From: Saccharina japonica
Lineage: Eukaryota > Sar > Phaeophyceae > Laminariales > Laminariaceae
DNA length: 64,000 bases
Direction: 5' to 3'
Assembly (NCBI GenBank): GCA_008828725.1
Contig: MEHQ01000251.1
Location: 1 to 64,000, forward strand
A program made the translations under genes and the position numbers. The notes under the pieces were generated by a model, which made no database searches, was not told where the DNA came from, and saw only the letters and a list, made by a program, of their open reading frames with translations. Positions 46,801-57,970 of this stretch are shown in pieces (position 1 is the stretch's first letter; every line of letters begins with the position of its first letter).

Positions 46801-47521
46801 CCATCATAATCTGCTCGGCGCAGTTGTATGTGAAACCATCGCAGTCGATGTTGCACGGGTACCACTGCGAGAAGATGGACGTGGAATGCCAGAAAAAATG
46901 GAAGTTGTCCCTGAATTCCGTGGCTTCGGAATGTAATGGGAGGTGTGTAGAAGGGCTATAGCCCTGAAGCGAAATCGGGGATGGAGGCAGATCCGAATGA
47001 ACGGAGCTGTCTGTGATCCCCGAGTGTGCTGTGGGTTCGGTCGGCGGAGCCGATGAACCGGGAGGGTCCACGGTTGTGCGTTTTCGCGGGGCGGGGATAC
47101 CCTGGGGGACCCTGTCTTCACGTGCATGGTGGGCAGGGTGAAACTCGCTAGGAGGCGCCATACCTGTTGTGGTCCGTGTCCTCGCGATGCCTGGGGCTTC
47201 TGAGGAGTACGGAACAGGGAGCTCAGGGCGGGTCCTGGTCGACGATGTGTGCGAGTCGTCCGTCTTTACGACGGGGCTGTCCCTCGAGCTCAGGGGCAGC
47301 TGTGCTGTCAACACGGCGGTAGCTGCACGGATCCCATCATTCGCGGGTCCGAGTCTTCCGCTCGTAGTGCGCACGTCTTGTGACGAGCGCGGGTGGAGCC
47401 GCCGGGACGGGGTCGAGGCGGTCTCTGGGTGCGATGGCCCGGTGATAGAGGCAGGAGGATCTTGCTGTCTTCCGGAACCGCTGTTAACCGTAGTCGTCGA
47501 AACATCCTTCAGGTTAGCTAT
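43808..47521 (-). pseudogene. Gypsy polyprotein: NADAR, protease, reverse transcriptase, RNase H
   Basis: The frame is open from 47521 to the TAG at 43808. No ATG occurs until 47161, so it is probably joined to Gag by frameshifting or is broken. Counting from a GTG at 47374: Pro/Ser/Thr-rich spacer 1-150; NADAR 154-309; second Pro-rich spacer 310-400; aspartic protease around 405-545 with LLDTGS (444-449) and ILLGRDSW; RT 795-1000 with PYRINP, SPYSSPMVAIPKKDGGVRI, FSLFDLVSSSRQ and YLDD at 947-950; RNase H from 1095 with YCDAS, LEAGSIVW and YSDH. The usual SGYHQ after motif A is SSSRQ. The final stop replaces a tryptophan expected in RRWIEFL. Confidence 0.92.
46448..46915 (-). other. NADAR (YbiA/DUF1768-like) domain inside the gypsy polyprotein
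   Basis: About 156 residues carrying the family's landmarks in order: FHFFWHSTSIFSQWYP, then AEQIMMAKKAALFGD (186-200), GRTV and W231, NPGLRQALAATG, LAEASPHDLVWGIGF (265-279) and WRGQNLLGRILMDLR (292-306). NADAR proteins bind or process ADP-ribose-linked molecules. Bacterial members partnered with DarT-type toxins remove ADP-ribose from guanine in DNA, and the E. coli YbiA group acts as an N-glycosidase. The domain is uninterrupted, keeps its conserved glutamate, tryptophans and WGIGF, and lies in one frame with the protease. Its role in the element is inference. Confidence 0.88.
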
Positions 47522-47776
47522 TCATATTGGATCCTCGGAGTTTTTCGGCAAGCAGCGTTGCGCATCGTGTGAAGACGTCGAGGAGAGCATCCCGGTTGGG
47601 CTCGGTGTCTTGGTCTCCTCTCGCCCACACCTCAAGGCAATCCCTTGGGGGAAGGGCTTGAGTGAGTGGGTGAGGTTGGGCTGGGTAGGTGGGTGGCGCT
47701 CTGGCGTAGGCCTGGCCTATCCGCACGTTTGCGGGAGGGGCAGGTGTGATAGCGTTCGTCCCCGGGGTGTGTACCG

Positions 47777-49150
47777 TCAGAGCGGTAGGTGTTGGAGCTC
47801 GCGTCGAGGCAGCCGCAGTGGCCTCGATGCGTGGTTGCTGTCCCGGGGAGTGGTGGTTGTCGCCGTCGGTTGAGCGGCCATGGTTGTGTTGCCCGTCGTT
47901 GAAACGACCGTTGTTGCCGCGGTGGTGGCGGGAGTTGTTGTCGTCGTCGTAGGTGGTCCCAAGGATGGGAGGGGGGGGCGGTGTGCAGAGGCGTTAAGAA
48001 TGTGGTCCGGAGAAGTCCTGTGTATATACGCCCGTCGTTGGTGTTCGAAACGGCGGGGGGGTATGGGAAGGGTGTTGGCGGCCTGGCCTAAGTCTGCTGA
48101 GACGCCTCCTGTGGCGGCGTTGAACAGAGCGATCGCTACCGTCCGGTTGGAACCCGGGGGGGAACATACCCCACAGAAGGTGCGCCGCCGAAGATCGGCG
48201 AACGCAGGCCCGCGTGTGCACTTCATGTTATGCGGCGTGGCGCTGATAAACTCCTACGTAGTCCATGGATTGAAATAGCATGGGCGACGGGTGTAGGGTC
48301 TCGGGGGGCATGGATAGGGCCTGAGTTTTTTATGGGTCGCTGCGGGTGTGCAAGCGAGGGATCCCATTACCGGCTGGGATAGCGAGTTCTACTGCACCGT
48401 TGCGTTCATGGGCGCAGCCTGCTGCACCGTTGGTTTCATGGGTGCCGCCGACTGTACCGTTATGCTCATGGGTGCAGCTGCAGTCGCGTGATGGGCAGGA
48501 TAGTTGACTGGAACAGAAAGGGTCAGCAAACGAATAATCGCGCTGCTATCCTCCAGTTGGCGGAGGAGTAATTGCCGATTGGTCATCGCCGCTTGGTGGG
48601 CGGCGAGGTTGTCGCCCGGTACCTTGTTCCTCGGCACGCTCGACGGGGTGGTTGTCCCCGACGAGGATGCTTCCTGCCTTGAGTTTTTCCTCGTCGTGTG
48701 AAGTGCCCTTTTTCCGATGAGGCAGTCCCGGTGTAGGGGTGATCTTGAGATCCCCCAAGAGGGCGTCCACGTTTAAGGTGTGGCCCTGAGTGCGCGGAGG
48801 GGCCTTGCGGCGTACCTCGTTTCGCGGGACGTGGGGGAGTCGGGGATGGGTGTGCCAGCCATGTCGGGAAAGGAAATTTGGTCGGCCGTGTTGGTGTTGG
48901 GGTCCGGGGGGTTAACGCTTGCACTGGAGCAGAGGTGGGTTGGGGTGGAAGCCGGGGTGTCGCTGAAGTCTCCACTCGGGTTGTCCAGGTGAAGAAGATG
49001 GGCCGATCCAGGCTGGAAAGGGCGGTTGTAACCACCATCAAACCAAACACAACTCAACAATGTATACAGCAAAACCGAAAACAAAAAAATAACCAACAGA
49101 AATATGTAAAATATGGGGACGTACGGGAGGGGAAAGATGATGTGCCACAC
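47777..49150 (-). pseudogene. Gypsy gag-like region, degraded
   Basis: Segments in one minus frame are open at 48773-49150, 48389-48637 and 47777-48226, separated by stops (first at 48773). Features are a CxxC pair (RRRTFCGVC), a leucine-rich helix (NRQLLLRQLEDSSAIIRLL) and a 10-residue repeat of AAPM-x-x-TVQ type (about 48390-48485). Basic and proline-rich stretches in a neighbouring frame may belong to the same protein through a shift near 48770. No classical CCHC knuckle is visible. It is placed as Gag by position only. Confidence 0.45.
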
Positions 49151-52100
49151 GTTTAGTGCCTTATCGACTGAAATGTCACGGAGTACGGGGGAGTCAAATG
49201 TATGGTAAGATTTCGCACTGTAAATCGATGGTAGTCGAGTCTACGTCACTGAGGTTATGTTTTTATAAAAATACGAAAGTAGGGATTAATTTGGAATATC
49301 CCCAAAATTCTCAAGTATGATATAAGGTCGTGACAGATATTGGGCATAGGCAGTGCAAGGCCGGTCGTGCCAGTACAATTGGAAGTACCGGAAACATGGC
49401 AGTTTGATGAGCTTTAAAATATATATATATTTATTGAAAAACAATTGCAGCATGCCGGCACCATTGGGTAGTTGCTCGAAGTACCTGGCGAAAAAAACAA
49501 AACGGGGCAGCATGTCTGACCATGTTGTGGAGACGAGGATTTGTTTACGCCCGCAATTTTGAAGATCGATGCACATATCGGTAGTTTGAGTAACTCCTAG
49601 AATATATATGTGAAAACGTGTGGCAATAATTGAAAAAGAAAAGCGTTTCCCGGTACGTCAAGAAGGTGGATGTGTATCGAGTGCGAGCTATGTACGAAAA
49701 ACTCGAAACACGTCGCTGCGATCATATTGCTATTTTGGTCAGCAATAAATTTCTAGATTTGTTTGTGGTAAGCTGGTCAAGCAGAGGTCGTGAACCCTTT
49801 TTAAATTTGCGTTGCAATTATCCGATTAGTATGAATAAAAGCAGTGCTGCAGTTTCATTAATTTTTGTGTACGAGGCAGATGTATCTGATTTCTTCACTT
49901 AAAAGAAAGGGCAGAAAACGCGGCAAACAACTATTTACGGCAAAGATGACAGGTATAAATGGGATCTGTTGCAATGTTGTTGTTGTTGTTTTTCTTCACA
50001 TTAAACTCGTTTCAGTTGCTAATCCCTATAGTCTGATCTAGCAAGATCACGGCCCGTGGTCACAAAAGTGCTAGAGCCATCAGAGAATCCTAAAGAACAC
50101 GTACACTTAGCAGGGAAAGGATACACAAGTCCGAAGAGGTACACCTAAAATCCCTACAGCATGTTATGCGTGTCCAAAACTGAACTACACGCCCGCAATC
50201 TCCATTCGACTACAGCAGCATCGTCCCCCCCCCCCCACCCCCTATCTACCAATGAATTTGCCGACTACAGCGTAACTACTGTCTGAAGTGCTGTCTGTAC
50301 AAAAACACACGGTAGGCGTGGGAACAAGATGGAGCACGCAGCTGCTGTCTGAAGTGCTGCCGGAATGACAGTCCGCGGGCACACAGTGAAAAAGAACAGC
50401 CAACCAAAGCCATCACGTCAATTGACAATTACCCGAATCTATCCTGAACGTCTGTGTTAGGCACAGCATTATAAACATCGACACTGATTAGGAATCGTTC
50501 CACATTGAAGGGGTCTTCCACGATCAGGCAAACAATGAAGGCACCCGGGGTGTCCGCGCCATCTCTGCCGCGTCTCTCTACAAAACCAGTGACGTCATCC
50601 ACACCGACCCAACAACAACATTCGGGGGAAAAAGCGAAGAATTTGTCAACAGAAAACAGAAAAACAATAATGTTCGTCCGTCACGGGTCGATGTCGTCCG
50701 TGCTCCGGATCGCTTCTCCTGTGCGCTGCTGTGCTGCTGCGCCGGCGCGCTGCTGTGCTGCTGCTCAGGCGCGCCGCTCCGGTGCCGCTCGGCCAGTCCT
50801 AGCACGACCACACTCGACCCGCTCCGTCCGTACACGCTCTCGTTGCTGTCCTTCCCAGTCGGCTCCTCGCTTTCTCTCTCGTTGCACTCAGGGTGCTTGG
50901 TCTGAAAAATAAAAATTCTCGCGCTGAAGGGATTGACCAGTCCAACAACAGCTCGTCGCCACACGCTCCCTCCTCCTTTGATGGCGAAGCCAGGTTACTG
51001 AGACAGTACAGCTCCCTCTAGCAAACATACCTAGGGCTGTGTACGTAGTGTCCGTCCACCTTTCTGATGGCGTCTGCCTCCGCGCACAAAAGTGAGATGG
51101 ACATTGCTGTCTACACCGACGGCCAAAAAGGCCCGTGCAGTGGAGCCTGTCAACTGTCAACACTAGTAAATGGGTAAAAAAAACAAAAAGTAAGAAGGAA
51201 CAGCAGTCAGTTGTGTCAAATAATGGTTGTGCAAAATTGTGACTCTGCTGCAGGAAATTGACTCGAGATGAAACAGTACTTTGCCCGAGCACGTACTTTA
51301 TATGATGTGTGCCGGCTAAATGTCGAGGGGCAATATATATATATATATATGTATGCCATGGTGGAGACACTATCAAGCACTGGACCACACGGCACGAGAA
51401 CAACGGAGTAGTTGCTCCAGTAGTTAGAGCAGAAAAATATATCACGTGTTTATCTACTATAATTCGGACAGCACACGGCGTGTGTATGCGCAAAACTCGA
51501 AAAACAAAAACGGAAAAAACAGCTGTGCCTACTGCTGTCGTCGAGCCTCTTCTTGTGCTAAAAATCGAGATAAAACGGGAGCAGACGTACCAATACTGCT
51601 CGTTGCAGTCGCGCATGATAATTGACGTGACAAAAGGGTTACGGTATACCTGGTACTGGTATATTCTGCTTATTATACTGCTGTACTAAAAATGTCGTGC
51701 CGCTTGTCATACGAGTGCTTAACCCTTATAGGACTGGAGTCCTGTTTCGGGGACAAATCACTTAGAATTAGACTGGTTTGTCCTCAAAACGAGACTGCAG
51801 TTCTAACACGAGTACATACGCTTGTATATATTACGAGTTTCCCAAGGTGGCGGGGGGTAGTGGGTTCTGCTGTAGCGTGTACGGGCAGGTCGATTGTCCG
51901 CCGAAAAATAAGAAACACTGACTATGATAGTGCGTGCACTGCTGTACTGCTGTACATATGCATAGCACACCCTGTTTGAGCAATGGAATCAAAGAGAGAT
52001 CTACGACGCATTGGGTACATGTACTCAAGCCTGAAGCCTTGAAGGAGTAACGTGTTATTGCCGCACAAAAAAAAAAGTGGTACGACGCGTCGGCACTTGT

Positions 52101-52731
52101 TATATTCTGGAAAAAACAAAAGTTCAGAGAACAACCTGGTGTGGGTATGCTTCAAAGATTAAGAACGCGCGAGGGGGACGTGCTAGAGGGCATAGAATTT
52201 GCAAGCGTGCTAGTCGATCGCATGCATCAAGAGAGCGCGCTCATTACTGAGTCTGCACGGCGACCGTGTGTGTTTCATAGATAGCCTAGTGAGAGGAGCA
52301 AGTGATACCCGGTACTACTAATACTACTACCACTATTGCGGTGCACGCGCGGGTTACAATCCACACGTCCACACGTCTCATCATATCATAGCTCCTCACA
52401 GTGTACGGTATGATATCGTGACATCAGGAGCTACAAGAGAGACAGGAGATTAGCTAATGCAATGCTCTACTTCGTACCAGGTACTTGGGGTACACCGCTG
52501 CTCGTAGTGAGACTGTACCCTCTACGCGCGGAGAAGACACTGCCGTGTGGTCATGTGCTACTCTGCTCTACGAAGCTGAAAATAAACTAAAGGTACAAAT
52601 ATAACGACTTCTTCTATTCAACCCTAGTCTGAATGGGAAACAAATACAGAGGGAAAAAAAAAAAAAAACTCACATAGGGAAGAGAAGTGGAGGTGCTCCA
52701 AGCTCAGCGGTCGTGCCAGTACGACGTCAGG
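49151..52731 (-). other. Long 5' leader of the gypsy element
   Basis: 3.6 kb between the 5' LTR and the gag-like region, much longer than usual. Frames up to 242 codons (50888-51616 minus) have no recognisable motif. TA dinucleotide runs (49418-49430, 51334-51350), a C run (50226-50240) and GCTGCTGTGCTGCTG words (50720-50770) are present. A nested element inside the leader is possible but no paired ends were found. Confidence 0.5.
52708..52722 (-). promoter_or_regulatory. Candidate primer-binding site of the gypsy element
   Basis: On the coding strand, TGGCACGACCG starts 14 bases inside the 5' LTR. TGG is the complement of the CCA end of a tRNA, so this is a plausible priming site, although the 13-base gap is wide. 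The identical 15 bases (CGGTCGTGCCAGTAC on the plus strand) recur at 49362-49376. Confidence 0.4.
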
Positions 52732-53343
52732 TGTAATGAGGGAGATCGAGTAGAGACGATGATAGAAGGGAATGGAAGACGCTGGATCGTTGCCGAACTT
52801 GGAAGCAAGCTTCTTCTTCGATACGGAAAGACCTCTTGTTATTATTAACCTCTGTAGATGTAGACTAGGTGAGAGACAAAAGCCTGGATGACGAGGGCGA
52901 GAATGAGAAGTAGGAGAGGAGGCGAGAGTCTGCTATCTCAGATAATCGCGCTCTCTCTTTAATAACCACGCTAGTCGGATCATTACGATACTCTTACCGC
53001 TAAAAGCCCGTTAATCGAATAGCTACAGCAGCCCATGGGACTTTCCTGTGGTGTTTAGCCATTCTGAGGAAACATCTTTTCTGTCCAAGGAATAATACCA
53101 GATCCTATCCAAGGGGTAATATCGTTCCTATGTTATTCTAAGCGCTAATCTTACGAGATATCTCGTCCTTAGGAATCTTCTAGTGCTTAGAACCTTCCTA
53201 TGGACTTATAAAGCCTCTGTGCTGCTGCCCATCTGATGTACCCAAGGAAACTTCTGTATACGAGAACAATCTTAGCGTCACTGGGCTCTTCACCTGTATG
53301 ATATTTTATCAACCATCTATAGCCGTAAGGACACCAAATCACA
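52732..53343 (-). repeat. Gypsy 5' LTR
   Basis: 612-bp partner of 38632-39243. On the coding strand it begins TGTGATTTGG and ends CTCATTACA. The plus-strand right edge is followed by CGAG and then the remainder of LINE copy 2 (TGTGACATGG). Confidence 0.92.
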
Positions 53344-53444
53344 CGAGTGTGACATGGAGCAGTTTGGTACACTAAATACGTAGTAGCGAGAAAACGATCG
53401 CTATCTTAGGAGATAGATGGTGGTCACAGGCGGCGAAACAGGAA
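53344..53444 (+). mobile_element. LINE copy 2, 3' remainder
   Basis: Continues the LINE exactly where 38631 stops. It matches the reverse complement of 14067-14163 in LINE copy 1, ending GGCGGCGAAACAGGAA. The first four bases (CGAG) are the gypsy target duplication. Confidence 0.9.
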
Positions 53445-54764
53445 ATGGATAAGATTAGCAAAGCGTTTCTTTGTAATACATGGAAACAACGTAATTAGCG
53501 CCCAAGAGTTGGAGGTGTCTCTATTAGGAGTAGGAACGGTGCTCCGTCTCGAAAGGGATGCGTGGTCAATGGTCAAATGACTAAGGCAAGCAACAAATGA
53601 GTACCCCCCCCCCCCCCCCCCCCCCCCCGTGTTTCCCGCAGTGTAAGACAGAAAAAAGCAAGGCTGAAACTTGGTATTTTCCCTATAGGGTGTTATGTAT
53701 ATAGTGAATGTTACTATTATTACTGTATTTGCATACGGTCTGTACGGGGTGAGGTGCTACTTTTCCTATGATATAAACAACTTTTCTATTTGGTACATAC
53801 TTTTACCTGGTATAAATAGTACGTGGGCATAGGCGCCCCCTACACGTTACAACAACGTGCTGCTTGTGACAGAAAAGAACGGGTTGAAATCTTAGTATTA
53901 GCCTAGTCTCATTTGACCGAGCAACGATGGGGGTACCTCGAAACAGGGCGATTTTACTTGTCGGCTCCTACGAGAATATGTTACGAATGTATAACTGATT
54001 AGTGATGTTACTTGATTTTGGATGGCTTCTTGGATCTTCTATATATAGTCGTAAACTCATTGGTTTTTGACGATGGCTTATTACGATCTTCTATACTATG
54101 AGCTATAGTAACCCCAACCATGTTTTTTCATCTTTTTTTCTTCTCAGATTCAAAAGTCCATTCTACCCCCCTCCGCATTAACGCCTTGAGCTTGTTATTT
54201 CCTGAAAGGCGACTGGGTGTAAACGGTTAAATCGGCTCTAATTGGTGTTTTGCACATACAAACGGCTACAACATTTTTTCAGGGTCTTCAATTTGATACA
54301 AGGGCCATCACCAAAAACGGGTATACCCGGTTGTTTTTCACTCAAGAGCGGGTACATGCTGGGATCAAGTAAAAAGCACGCCCAGCGAGCCACGCGATTG
54401 GCCAAAAACAAATTGAAATTGTACCCATTTTTGAGAGAAAATGTGCCGGGTTCAACTGTAAATGTATATTATGCTTGGCTTTCAACCGTTTTTTTTTTTT
54501 TTTTTTGTCAACCACTTGCCTACAGTGTACCTCGCTCTCCACTGCGTCTGCGGCCGCTCTTTCGTTTACTCATTTCCTTTCAAGCTTGTTCTTTTTTCAC
54601 AATTCACTTGGACTCTATTCAACCATTTTACGCACCTGGGTGCGTAGTACGTACGTTTTCAGAGTCTTATAAACAACCATTCACCTAACATTCTGTTGTG
54701 TGTGTGTGCACAGCAGTATCAACATACGTATGATATATACGACCGATGTATTTGTACTGTAATA

Positions 54765-55528
54765 GAGTGTTTGCGTTTTTTTTTCTTCGTACTTTTACTT
54801 CTCTAAAAATTCTCCCGAAGGAAGGATTTGCGGTAAATTTTTAAAAAAACGGCAAAAAAGTACTTTAGAGAAGTACGTTTTTGATCAAAAGTTACGGTAA
54901 CTTTTGGCTCTCAGTTTCATTGGCCTACATACACCGAGCATTCTACCGACGCAGAACGGCACAAATTATGGGACATGTCTCCCATAGGCCCCAACCTTGC
55001 TGCTTGCTCTACACAACACAACAACCGGTGGGAGCACAGAGGCTCGAGAGGTGTGCTACAGTATGATACGGACAAGCGGTGCTGGATTTTGCTGACGGGG
55101 CGCCGGCGGACTGCTGGCGGCACGCTACGGCACGCTCTCGCCGGCTTGGTGTCATGGAGGATGCGCTGTTCAGAAGAACTACTCGTACGAGTACGAGTTA
55201 CTCGTACGAGTCGTACTCGTATGGAGACGTAGTCCTACCGCCTTGCTTGTAGAGCGCGACAGGATGACAGATCGCCGTGTATCATTTCAATTTCACCACA
55301 CTGCGGTAGCAGCACTAGCAGCACTAGCAGCAGCGGTGGCGCGCCGCCACGGTCTATATATGTCGGGCCCCGGGCGGGCTTGGAGCGGAGCGTGCCGGCG
55401 CGGTGTCGCGCGTAGGTCGTGGGCAGCAGCAGGAGCAGCACACGACAACAAGAATAGTTGGACGCAAAATCGAGAAAAGCAAAAACGGAAGCTGTTGCTT
55501 CTCCTGCTCTGCTGCTCCTCTGCTGTTG

Positions 55529-55564
<36 letters not shown>

Positions 55565-55900
55565 GGCTGCCGCTGCTGCTGGGGCTGCCGCCACATAGCT
55601 GCAGCCACCGGTGCTGCTGCTTGCGGTCGTGGGATTGCAGCTGCGGCACTGCGGTCATACCCCTGCCGCCGCCACCGTTGCTGGGCTGCCGTTCCTCTCG
55701 TACGCTACTTTTTGTTTTGTTTGTTGTTTGTTTGGTTTGCCGCATTGCCTCACCCCACTTCCCTTATTATTTTCGGAGGCGTCGCCTGCAGGATTTTGTT
55801 TACTTCTATCGCAAACACACCGAAACCATGAGGGGAAGGGAATTCACTTTTTTGAGCGGAAGGAAAGTATATTTTTTTTTTACTTCTATCGCAAACACTC
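54765..55900. mobile_element. TIR element, 1,136 bp, target duplication TAATA
   Basis: The ends GAGTGTTTGCG and CGCAAACACTC form an 11-bp TIR. TAATA flanks both sides (54760-54764 and 55901-55905). The uninterrupted site is at 13745-13749. The 3' end word ACTTCTATCGCAAACAC occurs twice (about 55803-55820 and 55881-55898). The interior has a (CTG)n run (55537-55565) and TCGTACGAG repeats (55183-55215). No transposase motif, so it is non-autonomous. The 5-bp duplication does not point to one superfamily. Confidence 0.8.
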
Positions 55901-55948
55901 TAATAACGATTGCTGCTGTACGTATGTGGTGTATTTCTGGTACACCCT

Positions 55949-57970
55949 AGACATATATAAAACTCTACATCGTGATTGTATTTAGACTCTTTACACATAA
56001 AAAATATCGACATTTCCGGAGTCGTCTTTCGCGCGGTATAAAACTGAAAGTGGCGTATTCTTCCAGCTACAGATCGGGTATAAATCTCAACTGAAAAAAA
56101 ACAAAAAAACTAATCTGCGGGCCGTACGTACACGATGTTTATGACAGCCCCGCCGAGATCAAACACGGAACACGAACAAGCACGCAGCACACACAGCCAA
56201 GGTCACACGGCACACGGTCCGGGCAAGAGACCGTGGCTGCAGCTGCTTCTCTCGTTAGACTGCCGTACAACAGCAACTGTGTACTCTATTAATTTGGTCG
56301 TCATCGCAGAGTGCGCAGGAGGGCTGGAGGAAAAGAGCTCGACGGCATAGATGGCGCACTAAGGAGGACAGTAGCGGAGTAACATGATAAGTACTTACGG
56401 CGGCGGCGGCGGCGCGGACGCAGCCCGACGAGGGGAATATTCAAGGGCAGCGGCCAAAAACAGGTACACCTGGTCCGTTCGGGGCCAAAAACAGGTACAT
56501 ACTAAAATCAAGTTCAAAACGCACCCCACGAACCTGCCGCTCCTTGCAATGCAAAGTAGAGTTTTTTTCATGCTCTTCGTGCTCGCCCGGTGGCTACGTA
56601 TACGAGTAGCTGCTATTAATAGTACGAGGAACGAACGCCTGCTGCTGCATTCTCCCTTCTCAACTTTTGTGACACCCCTGGTATTCCAAGTCAACCACAA
56701 TCCCGAAGGGGAGCCTTCTATCTCGTATTATTTCGGCGGAGGTATGCAGCCAGATATGTGTGTGTGTCGCTCGAGTGGCGTGTAGTGCGAGGTGCGAAGG
56801 GAGAAGGGGGTCTCCGCGTACGTCGGCATTTGTAGGGGGCATAGGGTGGAATTGTGAAGGGCCTCTGATTGGCTTAAAAACGACAAAAAAAAGGTGAAAG
56901 TCAAGCAGAGTAGACAAAATCAGGTATACCTGGGTTTTGAAGAGGCAAAAACCGGTACAACGAGTTTTGGACCAATGGCAGTGCTCGTGGAGTGCGTTTT
57001 TGACTTGGTTTTAAGTATGTACCTGATTTTGGCCGCAAAAGGACGAGGTATACCTTTTTTTGGCCGCTGCCCAATATTCAAAGTGATTTGAGTCTTTCGT
57101 ATCTACGCGCCAAAACAGCAGACAATGTACTTGGAAATAGTATACAGTTGGTTTCACAGGAGTCAGATAATTAACAAAAAACAACAAAAAACATACCTGG
57201 TACTACTGTAGCTCAACAGGAGTAACTATACTCGTAGACAGCGCCTACCGCACACCGTATATATACCCTGCGAAGTGGCCGTCGCAATTTACGCAGGAGG
57301 ACCAGAGCGACGGGTTGCCGGCACAGATGGAGCACTCAGGACAGCCACACAGCACCAGTATTTACAGCGGCGGCGGCAGACCGAGGAGGGAAATATTCAA
57401 AAGGACCGAGTGTTTGGTATATCTACAGCAGGAAGCCAAAACAGCAGCAGACAAACTACTTGAAAACATATTTTACAAGAGGCAGGCTGCAGGAGGAGTG
57501 AAAACATCAACGAAAATTATAGCTCGGCCGCCTGCCCTGTCTTCGCAAAAAGCTCGCGGTCGCTGCTGTTACCGCTGTCCATGTTGCCGGGCTGGAGGTA
57601 CAGAGCAGTGGACTACCGCAGGCACGCACGATGTGTTTGCTAGCTCTAGATGCTCAGCTCGTGCGCCCATTTATCTGATGCGGAAAACCGCAGGCACGCA
57701 CGATAGGTGTGCAAGCTCCGAAGCTACGCTCGTGTGCCCATTTTTCTGATCGCCGTTCACCCACGGTCCAACTTTTGCTCAAATAATTCCACGAATTCCA
57801 GCTCTTTGCTCAAGATACAGAATAATAAAAATCGACTTGGTGGCTTTTCCCACCAACCCGATTTATGGCGATAATATCGCCCTATCTGACTACGGTATAA
57901 AACTGGATATGCCGATATTTCATTCAAAAACTTCGTATATGTCGATATTTTATCAGTTTTATATATGTCT
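55949..57970. mobile_element. TIR element, 2,022 bp, target duplication CCT
   Basis: AGACATATATAAAACT at the left is perfectly inverted at 57955-57970. CCT flanks both sides (55946-55948 and 57971-57973), and the uninterrupted site is 13790-13792. AAAATATCGACAT and GTATAAAACTG words recur inside both ends. Frames up to 144 codons have no transposase motif. It contains a nested MULE-like element at 56445-57072. Confidence 0.78.
56445..57072. mobile_element. MULE-like TIR element, 628 bp, 9-bp target duplication
   Basis: Ends of about 80 bp are inverted copies beginning GGGCAGCGGCCAAAAA and containing AGGTA-ACC and GGCCAAAA-CAGGTACATACT. AATATTCAA is duplicated exactly on both sides (56436-56444 and 57073-57081). 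Long TIRs with a 9-bp duplication are the signature of Mutator-like elements. No transposase is encoded. It is nested inside the element at 55949-57970. Confidence 0.8.

Larger units (their letters stand above)
38632..53343 (-). mobile_element. Ty3/gypsy chromovirus-like LTR retrotransposon with NADAR domain
   Basis: Two 612-bp LTRs (38632-39243 and 52732-53343) flank 13.5 kb. Termini on the coding strand are TGTGAT...ATTACA. The target duplication CGAG (possibly ACGAG) is at 38628-38631 and 53344-53347. Order on the minus strand is leader, gag-like region, NADAR, protease, RT, RNase H, integrase, GPY/F-like region, chromodomain and Tudor-like domain. The position of integrase after RNase H marks it as Ty3/gypsy. 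At 14.7 kb it is large for the group. The LTRs differ at about 30 positions by eye, and the coding region has a premature stop and frameshifts, so it is old. Confidence 0.93.

Noticed and set aside
46448-46915. NADAR as an unrelated host exon captured near the element
   Set aside because: The same frame runs without a stop from the NADAR domain into the protease and RT, and lies inside LTRs with a target duplication. A later capture by this one copy remains possible and is listed as a refutation test.
46729-46936. Plus-strand frames opposite the NADAR coding region
   Set aside because: They are antisense shadows; the minus-strand frame has ordered family motifs across the whole domain.
55403-55831. 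Cysteine/leucine-rich frame at the CTG run
   Set aside because: It is translation of a (CTG)n microsatellite inside a TIR element; all three frames are open there.
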